Source: an uncultured Clostridia bacterium (GTDB taxonomy: Bacteria; Bacillota; Clostridia; UBA1381). From it: a stretch of DNA of 42,159 bases. Of the stretch, positions 25,220 to 33,629 are shown in pieces (the first letter of the stretch is position 1; each line of letters opens with the position of its first letter). Below the pieces are notes generated by a model. It did not search any database. It saw nothing but the letters and a program-made list of their open reading frames with translations, and had not been told where the DNA came from. The translations under genes were made by a program, and so were the position numbers. The stretch lies in the NCBI GenBank assembly GCA_934486495.1, contig CAKSPW010000014.1, positions 1-42,159 on the forward strand, in the 5' to 3' direction.

Positions 25220-27178
25220 TTAATTTTCGTTAATATTAATAAATTCCGTATCCATTTTAAGCGGCTTAAACGCTCTGCCGCCGCCCTCGTAAAACTTCGA
25301 GAACAGTTCAACAAACTGAAGTCTGTCCGAGTGGACGTATGCACCGAGCAGATTTATGCCGAGATTTGCGGTATGCCCGACAACGCCGACAACCGTTAAA
25401 AGCACTGCCTTTAAAACAATATTTTGCGGCATTGTGCCGATCAGATTTATTACGCTTGCTATACTTCCCGTTGCAAGACCGAGCGCAAGCAATCTCGAAT
25501 ATGAAAGAATATCGCTCAAATACCCTGTTGCTATATTGTACAGCCCGTAAATTCCGCCGAAAAATCTCATGAAGATGTTTTTCGAGCTTCTGCCCGAGGT
25601 TAAAAGTATCAGTATTACACCGACAATCATCATGTATTTTCCTATTTCCTGCAACGTGGGCGATACGCTTGTCAGTATTGACGCGGCAAGGGGTGCTACT
25701 CCGAGTATCGTAATGTAAATCGGAACAACCTCGCAAAATGCGTCAAAGCGTTTGCCTTCCTTCCACAGAATTTTGAAATTGACCGCAAGTCCGAGAAAAA
25801 GATGTGCAATTCCGAGCGCAAAGCTGAACAGCAAAAGCTTAATCGGATTGTCGAGCGGCTCAAACCAAAGAGCTGTCGTTTCAATCGTTTTTCCGAAAAA
25901 GTTTGACGCTATAACCTGCGGCAAATCACCGAACCAGCTGCCGAAAAGAGAACCCCATATAAGAGTTGAAATACCGCAGTTTCTAAACATTTTCATACTG
26001 CGCCTCAAACTTCCCTCAACGTTGAATTTCTTTAATATAAAGCACGTGCCGATTACCATTAACAGACCGTAGCCGGCGTCCGAAAGCATCATTCCGAAAA
26101 ACAGATAATAGAAAAATGCCATAACGGAGCTTGGGTCAACGTCACGCTTGTTCGGGAGTGCATACATCTGCGTAATCCCCTCAACAGGTTCCGAAAATCG
26201 TCCGTTTTCAAGTAGCACGGGCGGATCGTCATCGTCGGCAGGTGCGGTTATTTCCGCCGCAACGTTAAATTTGTCAACAAGCTCTTGTTTTAAGCTGTCG
26301 GCATATTTTGAGGGGATATATCCCGATATTGCCGCCGTTTTGCGTGTTATGCCCATATCCGCCGCCGAGGAATATCTGTCACGCTTTACCGCCAGGTAGT
26401 CCGCCAAAAATTCGATTTTCGGAATAAGAGTACGGTTTTGTGTGATTTTGTCTATATATTCCGCTTCCGCTTTTTCGTTGTCGGATATTGATTTTTTTAA
26501 GGAATTAATTTCGTCCTTCGGTTCGTTTCTGCTTGTCACGGTCAGCGGTGAAAAGCTGCCGTCACGCAGGGAGGAGTACACGTTGTCGCTGTCTGATAAA
26601 AGACACGTTACAACTATGCACGTTTGTTCTTTTTGGTTTGATATAACGTCAACCGACGCAAGACCGCCGAGCATTTCCTCAATTTCATCCTTTGAAAGTG
26701 CACCGGGAAGTGCGCCTATATACGTTTTTGTTTTCTTACCGCCTTTGAAATTGAGCGGTAATGTCATGCTCTCCCACGGGAGAAGTGCGTCAAGCTTTGT
26801 CTGAAGCTTGGTGCGTTCGGATTTAAGAGCCGATATTTTCTTTTCGTAATCGTTAATAGTGTTGGCGAGAGATAGGATTTTTTCGGCGTTTTCGCTTTCT
26901 TTTAAAAACTCCGCCTCGCTTATTTTTTTTCTGCCGTTTAGCGCATCGAGCATTGACGGCTTTATACCGCAGCGTGACTTTACCGACTCAAGAGCGGATT
27001 TTGCCGTTTTTATGTTTCGGTCGAGTCTTGCGGTGATTTCCGCCGTTGACAGCGTCGGCATTTCGTCATCGGTTTTTTCGATTTCCACAACACCACGCTT
27101 TTGCAAAAGCTCTAAAATGCGCTTGCTGTCCTCAAGCAGCATGATTATTTCAATTTTGCTCATTTGAAGCTTTGCCAT
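25220..27178 (-). CDS. ntpI: V-type ATPase subunit I (a subunit)
   Basis: This 652-residue stator subunit forms the ion half-channels. A long cytoplasmic domain with coiled coils (about 1-330) is followed by about eight membrane helices starting at FFYYLFFGMMLSDAGYGLLM (about 345). The essential Arg should lie in one of the last helices; SYSRLLALGLATGSIASVIN (about 560-580) is the conserved segment. The ATG follows the upstream stop by two bases, with AAGGAGG inside the end of that gene. Length is typical. Confidence 0.95.
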   Translation of the reverse strand: MAKLQMSKIEIIMLLEDSKRILELLQKRGVVEIEKTDDEMPTLSTAEITARLDRNIKTAKSALESVKSRCGIKPSMLDALNGRKKISEAEFLKESENAEKILSLANTINDYEKKISALKSERTKLQTKLDALLPWESMTLPLNFKGGKKTKTYIGALPGALSKDEIEEMLGGLASVDVISNQKEQTCIVVTCLLSDSDNVYSSLRDGSFSPLTVTSRNEPKDEINSLKKSISDNEKAEAEYIDKITQNRTLIPKIEFLADYLAVKRDRYSSAADMGITRKTAAISGYIPSKYADSLKQELVDKFNVAAEITAPADDDDPPVLLENGRFSEPVEGITQMYALPNKRDVDPSSVMAFFYYLFFGMMLSDAGYGLLMVIGTCFILKKFNVEGSLRRSMKMFRNCGISTLIWGSLFGSWFGDLPQVIASNFFGKTIETTALWFEPLDNPIKLLLFSFALGIAHLFLGLAVNFKILWKEGKRFDAFCEVVPIYITILGVAPLAASILTSVSPTLQEIGKYMMIVGVILILLTSGRSSKNIFMRFFGGIYGLYNIATGYLSDILSYSRLLALGLATGSIASVINLIGTMPQNIVLKAVLLTVVGVVGHTANLGINLLGAYVHSDRLQFVELFSKFYEGGGRAFKPLKMDTEFININEN

Positions 27179-27180
27179 GT

Positions 27181-27495
27181 TTACGCCTCCTTAAATGCTT
27201 TGAGTATTAAATCAACAGCAAGACTGTTAATTTTGTCCGCATTGCCGTAAAGCTTTTTCTTTTCGTTTTCGGCGTCCTCACGTGCGGCGTTTAAAACAGT
27301 TTTTTCCTTTTCCTCCGCACATAGCATTATTTCGTGTGCTTTTTCTTCGGCGGCTTTAATTATTTTATCCTCAGCCTCTTTTGCTTCAAGATTTGCCTTT
27401 TCTCTTATATTGTCCGCCTCCCGAACAGCCGCAGAAATAATATTATCCGCATTTTTTTCGGCACCGAGAACCGCTTCAACAGATTTTGTCGGCAT
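27181..27495 (-). CDS. V-type ATPase subunit G/H (peripheral stalk)
   Basis: This 104-residue protein is almost entirely an Ala/Glu/Lys coiled coil and corresponds to AhaH or NtpF-type stalk subunits that pair with subunit E. A longer frame exists upstream, but the start at 27495 (MPTKSVEAVLGAEKNADN) has GGAGGTGAT seven bases away. The extra part would run into the leader hairpin, so the short form was chosen. It is the first gene of the nine-gene V-ATPase operon. Confidence 0.88.
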   Translation of the reverse strand: MPTKSVEAVLGAEKNADNIISAAVREADNIREKANLEAKEAEDKIIKAAEEKAHEIMLCAEEKEKTVLNAAREDAENEKKKLYGNADKINSLAVDLILKAFKEA

Positions 27496-27531
27496 ACTTA
27501 TCACCTCCGTCATTAATAAAGTCATATATGC

Positions 27532-27569
27532 AAAAAGGGAGCCGTTGCCCTTCAGACAGCTAGCTCCCC
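27532..27569 (-). promoter_or_regulatory. V-ATPase leader hairpin, attenuator or riboswitch candidate
   Basis: On the minus strand GGGAGC (27563-27568) pairs with GCTCCC (27537-27542), and a TTTTT run follows directly. This is the form of an intrinsic terminator about 40 bases before the first start codon. Inside it a second short stem (TGTC with GGCA, loop TGAAG) is separated from the first by conserved-looking internal-loop bases (TAGC and ACG). Two stacked helices plus a U run in a 5' leader suggest ligand- or protein-controlled termination. Since the operon looks Na+-specific, a Na+-sensing RNA such as the DUF1646-motif class is a plausible match, but I could not test it. Confidence 0.65.
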
Positions 27570-27594
27570 ATAACATTCTTGTTTGTTTTTCTAT

Positions 27595-27623
27595 ATATTA
27601 GCACAATCAAACTACTTTGTCAA
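27595..27623 (-). promoter_or_regulatory. Promoter of the V-ATPase operon
   Basis: TTGACA (27618-27623) and TAATAT (27595-27600) on the minus strand are exactly 17 bases apart. Transcription would start near 27588, about 20 bases before the leader hairpin. Confidence 0.87.
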
Positions 27624-27677
27624 GAATTTATCAAAATATTTAACCTTTTTAACAAAATGTTCATAATTTGTATCGGA

Positions 27678-27716
27678 AGCCGAGATATTTTATGCATATG
27701 TTATTATATCTTGGCT
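27678..27716 (-). terminator. Long A/T-rich hairpin after the DUF6472-like gene
   Basis: AGCCGAGATAT (27678-27688) pairs with ATATCTTGGCT (27706-27716) with one G-T pair. It lies 17 bases past the stop codon at 27733. No strong T run follows on the minus strand, so terminator function is only likely. Confidence 0.45.
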
Positions 27717-27732
27717 TGTTTAAAATAATACA

Positions 27733-27900
27733 TCAGATTTGTTTTCTTACTATTTTGTAATCGTCGTTGTCACGATAGTACGGGCATCTTCTGACTGTTC
27801 CTTTCAAAAAATTGTACATTTCGTCCTCGTCAAGATTTACGCTGCAATAGTAATAGTCCTCAATTTCATCGTATACATAAAAAATACAGGTTTCACACAT
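27733..27900 (-). CDS. Small Cys-containing protein, DUF6472-like
   Basis: This 55-residue acidic protein begins MCETCIFYVYDEIEDYYYCSVNLDEDEMYNFL and ends CPYYRDNDDYKIVRKQI. Four cysteines (2, 5, 19 and about 39) could bind a metal ion. The family is common in Clostridia but has no known role; the DUF6472 assignment is from memory. The start at 27900 has GGGAGGG nearby; an upstream extension would overlap yigZ. It is the last gene of an hflX-yigZ-like unit. Confidence 0.75.
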   Translation of the reverse strand: MCETCIFYVYDEIEDYYYCSVNLDEDEMYNFLKGTVRRCPYYRDNDDYKIVRKQI

Positions 27901-27901
27901 T

Positions 27902-28555
27902 TTAATTCCCTCCCGTTTTGTTTGTCGGCAAATCAACGTATTTTTGCCCTGTGACGGTAATTTCCGCTTTTGCCGCAGTAAGCTCCGTCAGTTCTTTTAT
28001 AATCCGCTGCGTTTCCTCAAGCGTTGTCAAAAATACAATCGTTACATTGTCCGCATAAATCGTATCCTCGATTATGTATCCGTTTTGCTCGGCAAGGTGC
28101 GCTATTTTTCCGCTGAAGGTGTAATCTGTCGAAACGCTTAAAACGTTGCAAAGTATCCGCTTAATCACCTGCGCATTTTCAAGCCCCTGCTTTGCGGCGG
28201 CAGAGTATGCGTGAACGAGTCCGCCGGTTCCGAGAAGCGTTCCGCCGAAATACCTCGTGACTACAATCAGCGTATCGACTATTCCGCTTTTTCTCATGGT
28301 GTCCAAAACGGGCATACCTGCCGTACCGGACGGTTCGGAGTCGTCCGAGTATCTGAAAATATTACTCTTACCTATTATATATGCATACACATGGTGGCGT
28401 GCGTCCGGATATTTTTTCTTTACCGCGGCAAGCTTTAAAAGTGCGTCATCCTCGCTTTGAATGGGGAACACATCCGCAATAAATCTCGACTTTTTTTCGG
28501 TATATAAACCGTTTCCTTCGCCCTTTACCGTTATATACTCTGCTCTTTCACACAT
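27902..28555 (-). CDS. YigZ/IMPACT-family protein
   Basis: This 217-residue protein has the N-terminal IMPACT domain (about 1-130), with KSRFIADVFPI, DARHHVYAYI, FRYSDDSEPSGTAGMPVL and VVTRYFGGTLLGTGGLVHAYS, and a C-terminal ferredoxin-like domain (about 140-205). YigZ proteins are widespread; the eukaryotic relative regulates the GCN2 kinase, but the bacterial role is not settled. The start lies three bases after the hflX stop, so the two genes are coupled. Confidence 0.93.
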   Translation of the reverse strand: MCERAEYITVKGEGNGLYTEKKSRFIADVFPIQSEDDALLKLAAVKKKYPDARHHVYAYIIGKSNIFRYSDDSEPSGTAGMPVLDTMRKSGIVDTLIVVTRYFGGTLLGTGGLVHAYSAAAKQGLENAQVIKRILCNVLSVSTDYTFSGKIAHLAEQNGYIIEDTIYADNVTIVFLTTLEETQRIIKELTELTAAKAEITVTGQKYVDLPTNKTGGN

Positions 28556-28557
28556 AT

Positions 28558-29814
28558 TTAATCTCCGATGATAATATAATTTCCGTATCTGTCCTCTGCT
28601 TCACGGTCAAGCAATGCCTTGACGGAAACACCGTCCGGGGTATAGTCCTCGTCAATAATTTTTTGCTTTTCGTGCAGTGCGCTCAAAACACTCCCGTCCG
28701 AATAGGGAATAAGAAGCGTGCATTCTCTTTTTTTGCCGGGTGCAACCTCGCCTATCGCCGAAATAAGACTGTCTATACCGCTTTTGTTCTTTGCCGATAT
28801 TAAAACGCTTTTGTCAAAATCGGCAAATCCGACGGTGTCACGGCACAAATCCGCCTTGTTGTAAACGCCTATAATCGGCTTTCCGCCTGCGCCTATATCG
28901 CAAAGCACACTGCTTGTTACCTTGATTTTATCCGTATACAAGTCGTCCGATGCGTCTATAACCTCCAAAAGAATGTCCGCAACAGCCGCCTCCTCAAGGG
29001 TGGATTTAAAGGAATTTATGAGGTGATGAGGAAGCTTTCTTATAAATCCTACGGTATCGACGAGCAAAATCTGTCTGTTGTCGGGCAGCGTAATTGCACG
29101 TGAGGTCGGGTCAAGAGTTGCAAACAGCTTATCCTCGGCAAAAACTCCCGCATCTGTCAGACAGTTAAGAAGCGTTGATTTGCCTGCGTTTGTGTAGCCT
29201 ACAAGTGCGGCGGTTATAACACCGTCCTTTTTTCGCCTTGCTCTTATTAAATCACGATGCTTTTCAAGCTCCTTAATTTCTTCCTCAAGAGCGTGAATAC
29301 GTCTGTTTATATGACGTCTGTCGGTTTCAAGCCGAGTTTCGCCCGGACCTCTTGTGCCTATACCGCCGCCCGTTCTGCTCATTTGAAGTCCCATTCCGCG
29401 GAGTCGGGGGAGAGTATATTTAAGCTGTGCAAGCTCAACCTGAAGCTTTCCCTCACCGCTTTTTGCTCTTAGTGCGAAAATGTCAAGAATAAGCATGGAG
29501 CGATCAAGCACCTTTATTCCGAGAAAATCGGTGATGTTTTTAAGCTGAATCGGTGACAGCTCGTTATCAAACACAACTGCGTCCGCACCGAGTGTTGAAA
29601 CTGCGTCTTTTAACTCCTCAAGCTTTCCCGTGCCGAGGTAGGTTCCGGGTTCTATTTCGTTTTTGTTTTGAATTAATATCCCTATTGTTTCTCCGCCGGC
29701 GGTTTTTATAAGCTCCTCAAGCTCCGAAACGGACTCGTCGGTCGTATCCGAAATCTTATCGGCAATGCCCGTATGTATACCTGCGATTATAAATTTTTCT
29801 GTTTTTTCTTCCAT
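28558..29814 (-). CDS. hflX: Ribosome-associated GTPase HflX
   Basis: HflX binds the 50S subunit and splits stalled ribosomes. The 418-residue protein has the Gly-rich N-terminal domain (about 1-190, with the conserved RSGEGKLQVELAQLKY-type and RTGGGIGTRGPGETRLETDRR segments; here residues KSGEGK and RTGGGIG). The GTPase domain carries VGYTNAGKSTLLNCL (G1), DPTSRAI (G2), VDTVGFIRKLP (G3) and NKAD (G4). The length is normal. A promoter with a 17-base spacer lies just upstream. Confidence 0.97.
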   Translation of the reverse strand: MEEKTEKFIIAGIHTGIADKISDTTDESVSELEELIKTAGGETIGILIQNKNEIEPGTYLGTGKLEELKDAVSTLGADAVVFDNELSPIQLKNITDFLGIKVLDRSMLILDIFALRAKSGEGKLQVELAQLKYTLPRLRGMGLQMSRTGGGIGTRGPGETRLETDRRHINRRIHALEEEIKELEKHRDLIRARRKKDGVITAALVGYTNAGKSTLLNCLTDAGVFAEDKLFATLDPTSRAITLPDNRQILLVDTVGFIRKLPHHLINSFKSTLEEAAVADILLEVIDASDDLYTDKIKVTSSVLCDIGAGGKPIIGVYNKADLCRDTVGFADFDKSVLISAKNKSGIDSLISAIGEVAPGKKRECTLLIPYSDGSVLSALHEKQKIIDEDYTPDGVSVKALLDREAEDRYGNYIIIGD

Positions 29815-29844
29815 TTCATACGTTCCTTTATCTTTGTTAATATA

Positions 29845-29873
29845 ATTATACCATATTCTCGCCCGTATGTATA
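29845..29873 (-). promoter_or_regulatory. hflX promoter
   Basis: TATACA (29868-29873) and TATAAT (29845-29850) on the minus strand are 17 bases apart. Confidence 0.7.
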
Positions 29874-29894
29874 CCCTTTTTTAAAAAAATTAAA

Positions 29895-29975
29895 TTAAAT
29901 TTGTAAAAACACTTGAAATTTCGGCAAGTATATAGTATAATATATACAGTTGCAATTAAGTGACGTTGCAATTTT
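29895..29975 (+). promoter_or_regulatory. Promoter and leader of the symporter gene
   Basis: TTGAAA (29913-29918) and TATAAT (29936-29941) are 17 bases apart. The sequence before and through the -35 (AAATTTGTAAAAAC then CTTGAAATT) is nearly repeated at 39292-39317 in front of walR. Downstream, GTTGCAAT occurs twice, about 16 bases apart (from about 29949), in a leader of nearly 100 bases. Confidence 0.75.
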
Positions 29976-30039
29976 TGTAGTACGGCAGTTTAAGCAAGGC
30001 ATAAAATGTAAAACGGTAGAACGGAAGGAAGAATTACAC

Positions 30040-31542
30040 ATGGAAAATTTAATGAAACAGACTCAGATTATCACAACGGTTGCGATTGTGATATTCGCAT
30101 TTGTCATGCTCGCAATAGGTCTTTCGGGCAGACGTCATGCGAAAAACATTGAGGGATTTTTACTCGGCGGCAGAAAAATAGGCCCGTGGGTGTCGGCTTT
30201 TTCATACGGCACTGCGTATTTTTCGGCTGTTATTTTTGTGGGATATGCGGGTAAGCACGGCTGGAATATAGGCGTGGGCAGTATTTGGATAGGTGTCGGT
30301 AACGCTGTTTTGGGATGCCTTTTGGCATGGCTTCTTCTGGCAAAGCCGACGAGAAATCTCACAAGAAAGCTCGGTGCAAAAACCATGCCCGAATTTTTTG
30401 AAAAAAGATATAACTCGACAGGGCTTAAAGTCCTTTCGGCAATTATAATATTCGTGTTTCTCGTTCCGTATTCGGCGGCGGTGTACACGGGTCTTGGAAA
30501 TATGTTTCATGCAATATTTCCGAATGTATCCACAACCGTTTGGATGTGTCTTATAGCGTGTCTTACGGCGGCATATCTTGTTCTTGGCGGATACATGGCG
30601 GCGGCATACACTGATTTTGTGCAGGGGATAATAATGATTTTCGGAGTTGTGGCAATGATTGTTGCGATAGCGCTAAACCCGAATGTCGGCGGATTTGCCG
30701 ATGGCTTCAGACGCTTGTCGGCACTGACCGATGAAACGGGAGAAGTCGGGAAACAGCTCACGAGCGTATTCGGCGGAAGCTCGTTTAATTTTCTTGCCGT
30801 AAACATACTCCTCACAAGCTTCGGTACGTGGGGACTTCCGCAAATGGTAAGCAAATACTACGCAATCAAAGACGATAAGGCTATAAAGACGGCAACGGTC
30901 GTATCGACAGTGTTTGCCGGAATAATTGGCTGCGGTGCGTACTATGTCGGAAGTATGTCACGGCTGGTGCTTTCAAACAAGCTCCCCGAAGGCGGACTTG
31001 ACTTTGTAATACCCGACACACTTATGACGGCTCTTGCAACAAACCGTGTGACGATAGTTATTTTGGCAATTGTTCTTCTTTTGCTTCTCTCTGCGTCCAT
31101 GTCAACGCTTTCGTCGATAGTTTTATCGTCGGCATCTGCCATATCGGTAGACGTTGCGTCAATGATAAAAAAGAATTACAAAACGGAACAGCAGATGATT
31201 TTCACAAGACTTATGTGCTTTCTGTTTGTCGGACTTTCGCTTTTCTTTGCACTTATGAAAATCGGCGTTATAGTAAACCTTATGTCATTTTCATGGGGAG
31301 TGGTGGCAGGAAGCTTTATAGGTACGTATATGTGGGGTGTGCTTTGGGATAAAACGACAAAGGCGGCAGCATATTCGGGTATGATAGGCGGACTTTTGAC
31401 GGTCGGTATTCCGTGCGTGGTTTACACGGCTTCGGGAGGCTTTGCAAATGCCGTTGCACACGCTCCGGAGCTTGGAGTTGCGGCGATGGCTGTATCTGTT
31501 GTAATCGTACCGGTTGTAACTTTGTTTACAAAAAAACGTTAA
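30040..31542 (+). CDS. Sodium:solute symporter (SSS family)
   Basis: This is a 500-residue inner-membrane transporter that uses the Na+ gradient to import a solute. It has about 13 membrane helices and the LeuT fold. The segment SASMSTLSSIVLSSASAISVDV (about 360-380) carries the Ser/Thr pair of the Na2 site seen in PutP and vSGLT. KNIEGFLLGGRKIGPWVSAFSYGTAYFSAVIFVGYAG near the N terminus is typical. I chose the ATG at 30040, which has GGAAGGA upstream; the longer frame from 29950 would start inside the leader. The substrate is not evident; proline, sugars and acids are transported by relatives. Confidence 0.9.
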   Translation: MENLMKQTQIITTVAIVIFAFVMLAIGLSGRRHAKNIEGFLLGGRKIGPWVSAFSYGTAYFSAVIFVGYAGKHGWNIGVGSIWIGVGNAVLGCLLAWLLLAKPTRNLTRKLGAKTMPEFFEKRYNSTGLKVLSAIIIFVFLVPYSAAVYTGLGNMFHAIFPNVSTTVWMCLIACLTAAYLVLGGYMAAAYTDFVQGIIMIFGVVAMIVAIALNPNVGGFADGFRRLSALTDETGEVGKQLTSVFGGSSFNFLAVNILLTSFGTWGLPQMVSKYYAIKDDKAIKTATVVSTVFAGIIGCGAYYVGSMSRLVLSNKLPEGGLDFVIPDTLMTALATNRVTIVILAIVLLLLLSASMSTLSSIVLSSASAISVDVASMIKKNYKTEQQMIFTRLMCFLFVGLSLFFALMKIGVIVNLMSFSWGVVAGSFIGTYMWGVLWDKTTKAAAYSGMIGGLLTVGIPCVVYTASGGFANAVAHAPELGVAAMAVSVVIVPVVTLFTKKR

Positions 31543-31587
31543 TATACATCCGAATGTGCGTTAAATCGACTTTTAATTTAGGCAAAT

Positions 31588-31610
31588 AAGACATATTACG
31601 GTGTCTTTTT
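31588..31610 (+). terminator. Terminator of the symporter gene
   Basis: AAGACA (31588-31593) pairs with TGTCTT (31602-31607) and continues into TTT. The stem is short, so the call is moderate. Confidence 0.55.
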
Positions 31611-31652
31611 CATGAAAATATTTATTAAATATTACTGTTTTTAAATTAACTG

Positions 31653-31795
31653 TTGATTTTTTGCCCGGAATATGTTAAAATAAATATGTATGAAAAATAC
31701 ACACGTATTTCCTTTTTTTCGGGAGTTGCCGTTTTGCCGCGGTCCCCAAAAATATTAAAGAAATACGGAGGTTTAAAAACAGGAGGAATTTAAAA
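31653..31795 (+). promoter_or_regulatory. rpsB promoter and structured leader
   Basis: TTGATT (31653-31658) and TAAAAT (31676-31681) are 17 bases apart. The leader of about 105 bases has an A/T stem (AAATAC ACAC GTATTT followed by CCTTTTTTT) and then a GGGA...TCCC region near 31720-31748. It could be a site where S2 controls its own mRNA; I cannot match it to a known leader family. Confidence 0.55.
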
Positions 31796-32542
31796 ATGGC
31801 AAACGTTATTTCAATGAAACAGCTTTTGGAAGCAGGTGTTCATTTCGGACATCAGACAAGAAGATGGAACCCTAAAATGGCAGAGTACATCTTCACGGAA
31901 AGAAACGGTATCTACATTATCGACCTTCAGAAAACAGTTAAGAAGGTAGAAGAAGCTTACTACTTCGTAAGAGATATTGCAGAGCAGGGCGGCGAGGTTC
32001 TCTTTGTAGGAACAAAGAAGCAGGCTCAGGACTCAATCAAGGAAGAGGCAGAGCGTGTTGGTATGTACTACGTAAACGCAAGATGGCTCGGCGGTATGCT
32101 CACAAACTTTAAGACAATTCAAAAGAGAATCGAAAGACTTGCTCAAATCAACAAAATGGAAGAAGAAGGCACATTCGAGCTTCTTCCGAAAAAAGAAGTT
32201 ATCAAGCTTAAGGCTCAGAGAGACAAGCTCGAGAAGTACCTCGGCGGTATAAAGAACATGACAAAAATTCCGGCTTGTATGTTCGTAGTTGACCCGAGAA
32301 AAGAAAAGATTGCCATTGCAGAGGCTAAAAAGCTCGGTATCCCCGTTGTTGCAATAGTTGATACAAACTGCGACCCGGACGAGGTTGATTACGTAATCCC
32401 CGGTAACGATGACGCTATCCGTGCGGTTAAGCTTATTGCTTCAACAATCGCAAATGCAATCATCGAGGGCAGACAGGGCGAGGACGCTTTGGCAGCTGAT
32501 GCTGAGGCAGAAGAAGCCGTTGAGGAAATGACAGAAGAATAA
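31796..32542 (+). CDS. rpsB: 30S ribosomal protein S2
   Basis: S2 is a late-assembling protein of the small subunit that anchors S1 or its equivalent. The 248 residues include MKQLLEAGVHFGHQTRRWNPKM, IYIIDLQKT, ARWLGGMLTNFKTI and the C-terminal PVVAIVDTNCDPDEVDYVIPGNDDAIRAVKLI. The acidic tail (AEAEEAVEEMTEE) is a common variation. AGGAGGAA precedes the ATG. It is followed by tsf after 49 bases. Confidence 0.98.
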   Translation: MANVISMKQLLEAGVHFGHQTRRWNPKMAEYIFTERNGIYIIDLQKTVKKVEEAYYFVRDIAEQGGEVLFVGTKKQAQDSIKEEAERVGMYYVNARWLGGMLTNFKTIQKRIERLAQINKMEEEGTFELLPKKEVIKLKAQRDKLEKYLGGIKNMTKIPACMFVVDPRKEKIAIAEAKKLGIPVVAIVDTNCDPDEVDYVIPGNDDAIRAVKLIASTIANAIIEGRQGEDALAADAEAEEAVEEMTEE

Positions 32543-32591
32543 TCGTTTAATATGCACGTCATATAAATATGAAAAACAGGAGGAAACATAA

Positions 32592-33488
32592 ATGGCATTT
32601 ACAGCACAAGATGTAAAGAATTTAAGAGAACTTACAGGCTGCGGTATGATGGACTGCAAAAAGGCTCTTACCGAAACAGACGGTGACAAGGATAAGGCTA
32701 TCGAGCTTTTGAGAGAAAAGGGTCTTGCAACGGCTCAGAAGAAGTCGGGCAGAATTGCAGCTGAGGGTATCGTTAAATCATATATTTCAGATGACGGAAA
32801 AGTCGGCGTTTTAATCGAGGTAAACTCTGAAACGGACTTTGTTGCAAAGAATGACGAATTCCAGACATTTGTTGACAATGCTGCTAAAATAGTTGCAGAG
32901 AAGAACCCGGCTGACGTTGATGCTCTTAAGGCTCTCGACTATGACGGTGAAAAGAACGTAGGCGACGCTCTTACGGCTCTTATCGCTAAAATCGGTGAAA
33001 ACATGAACCTCAGAAGATTTGTAAGAATCGAAGGTAATGTTTGCTCATATATCCACGGCGGCGGAAGAATCGGCGTTTTGGTTGAGACTGAGGGAAGTCT
33101 TGCCGATCCCGAAGCTTACGAGGCTGCAAGAGATGTTGCAATGCAGGTTGCGGCTATCAATCCGCTTTATCTTTCAAAGGACACAGTTCCGGCAGAGGAT
33201 GTTGAAAAGGAAAAGAACATCATCCTTGCGCAGATTAAGGAAGACCCGAAGAATGCAAGCAAGCCCGAAAACATTCTTGAAAAGATGGTTTCCGGTAAAA
33301 TCAATAAGTTCTATGAGCAAAACTGCTTGCTCCAGCAAGAGTTTGTTAAGAACGGCGACCTTAAGGTTGAACAGTATCTCTCCTCAAAGGGCGTTAAGCT
33401 TGTAGGCTATGTCAGATTTGAAAAGGGCGAAGGCATCGAAAAGAAGCAGGAGAACTTTGCTGACGAAGTTGCAAGCATGATTAAATAA
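32592..33488 (+). CDS. tsf: Elongation factor Ts
   Basis: EF-Ts exchanges GDP for GTP on EF-Tu. The 298-residue protein has the N-terminal UBA-like domain (FTAQDVKNLRELTGCGMMDCKKALTETDGD) and the core TDFVAKND signature near residue 82, with coiled-coil and C-terminal modules (about 180-298). AGGAGG lies before the ATG. A strong terminator follows, so rpsB-tsf form their own unit. Confidence 0.98.
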   Translation: MAFTAQDVKNLRELTGCGMMDCKKALTETDGDKDKAIELLREKGLATAQKKSGRIAAEGIVKSYISDDGKVGVLIEVNSETDFVAKNDEFQTFVDNAAKIVAEKNPADVDALKALDYDGEKNVGDALTALIAKIGENMNLRRFVRIEGNVCSYIHGGGRIGVLVETEGSLADPEAYEAARDVAMQVAAINPLYLSKDTVPAEDVEKEKNIILAQIKEDPKNASKPENILEKMVSGKINKFYEQNCLLQQEFVKNGDLKVEQYLSSKGVKLVGYVRFEKGEGIEKKQENFADEVASMIK

Positions 33489-33510
33489 TTGAATTTGATT
33501 GAATAAAAGA

Positions 33511-33555
33511 GGGGGAACACTAAAGGCTTTTTGTTTTATCGTGTTTCCCCTTTTT
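33511..33555 (+). terminator. Terminator after tsf
   Basis: GGGGGAACAC (33511-33520) pairs with GTGTTTCCCC (33541-33550), with one bulged T, and TTTTT follows. Confidence 0.88.
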
Positions 33556-33629
33556 GTAAGATTGTAAATTCGGACGGCCGCTTTTGTGTGACCGTACCTT
33601 ATAAATAAATATATACGGGAGAGGAACAA

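Noticed and set aside
25308..25736. Long frames inside ntpI, ntpA, cdsA, frr, walK and the SLH gene
   Set aside because: These are alternate-frame shadows of clearly identified genes with no RBS and unnatural composition.
27496..27576. 27-residue N-terminal extension of the V-ATPase G/H subunit
   Set aside because: It would be encoded by the leader hairpin; the start at 27495 has a strong GGAGGTGAT site.
29950..30039. 30-residue extension of the symporter
   Set aside because: It would begin only nine bases after the -10 box and has no RBS; the ATG at 30040 does.
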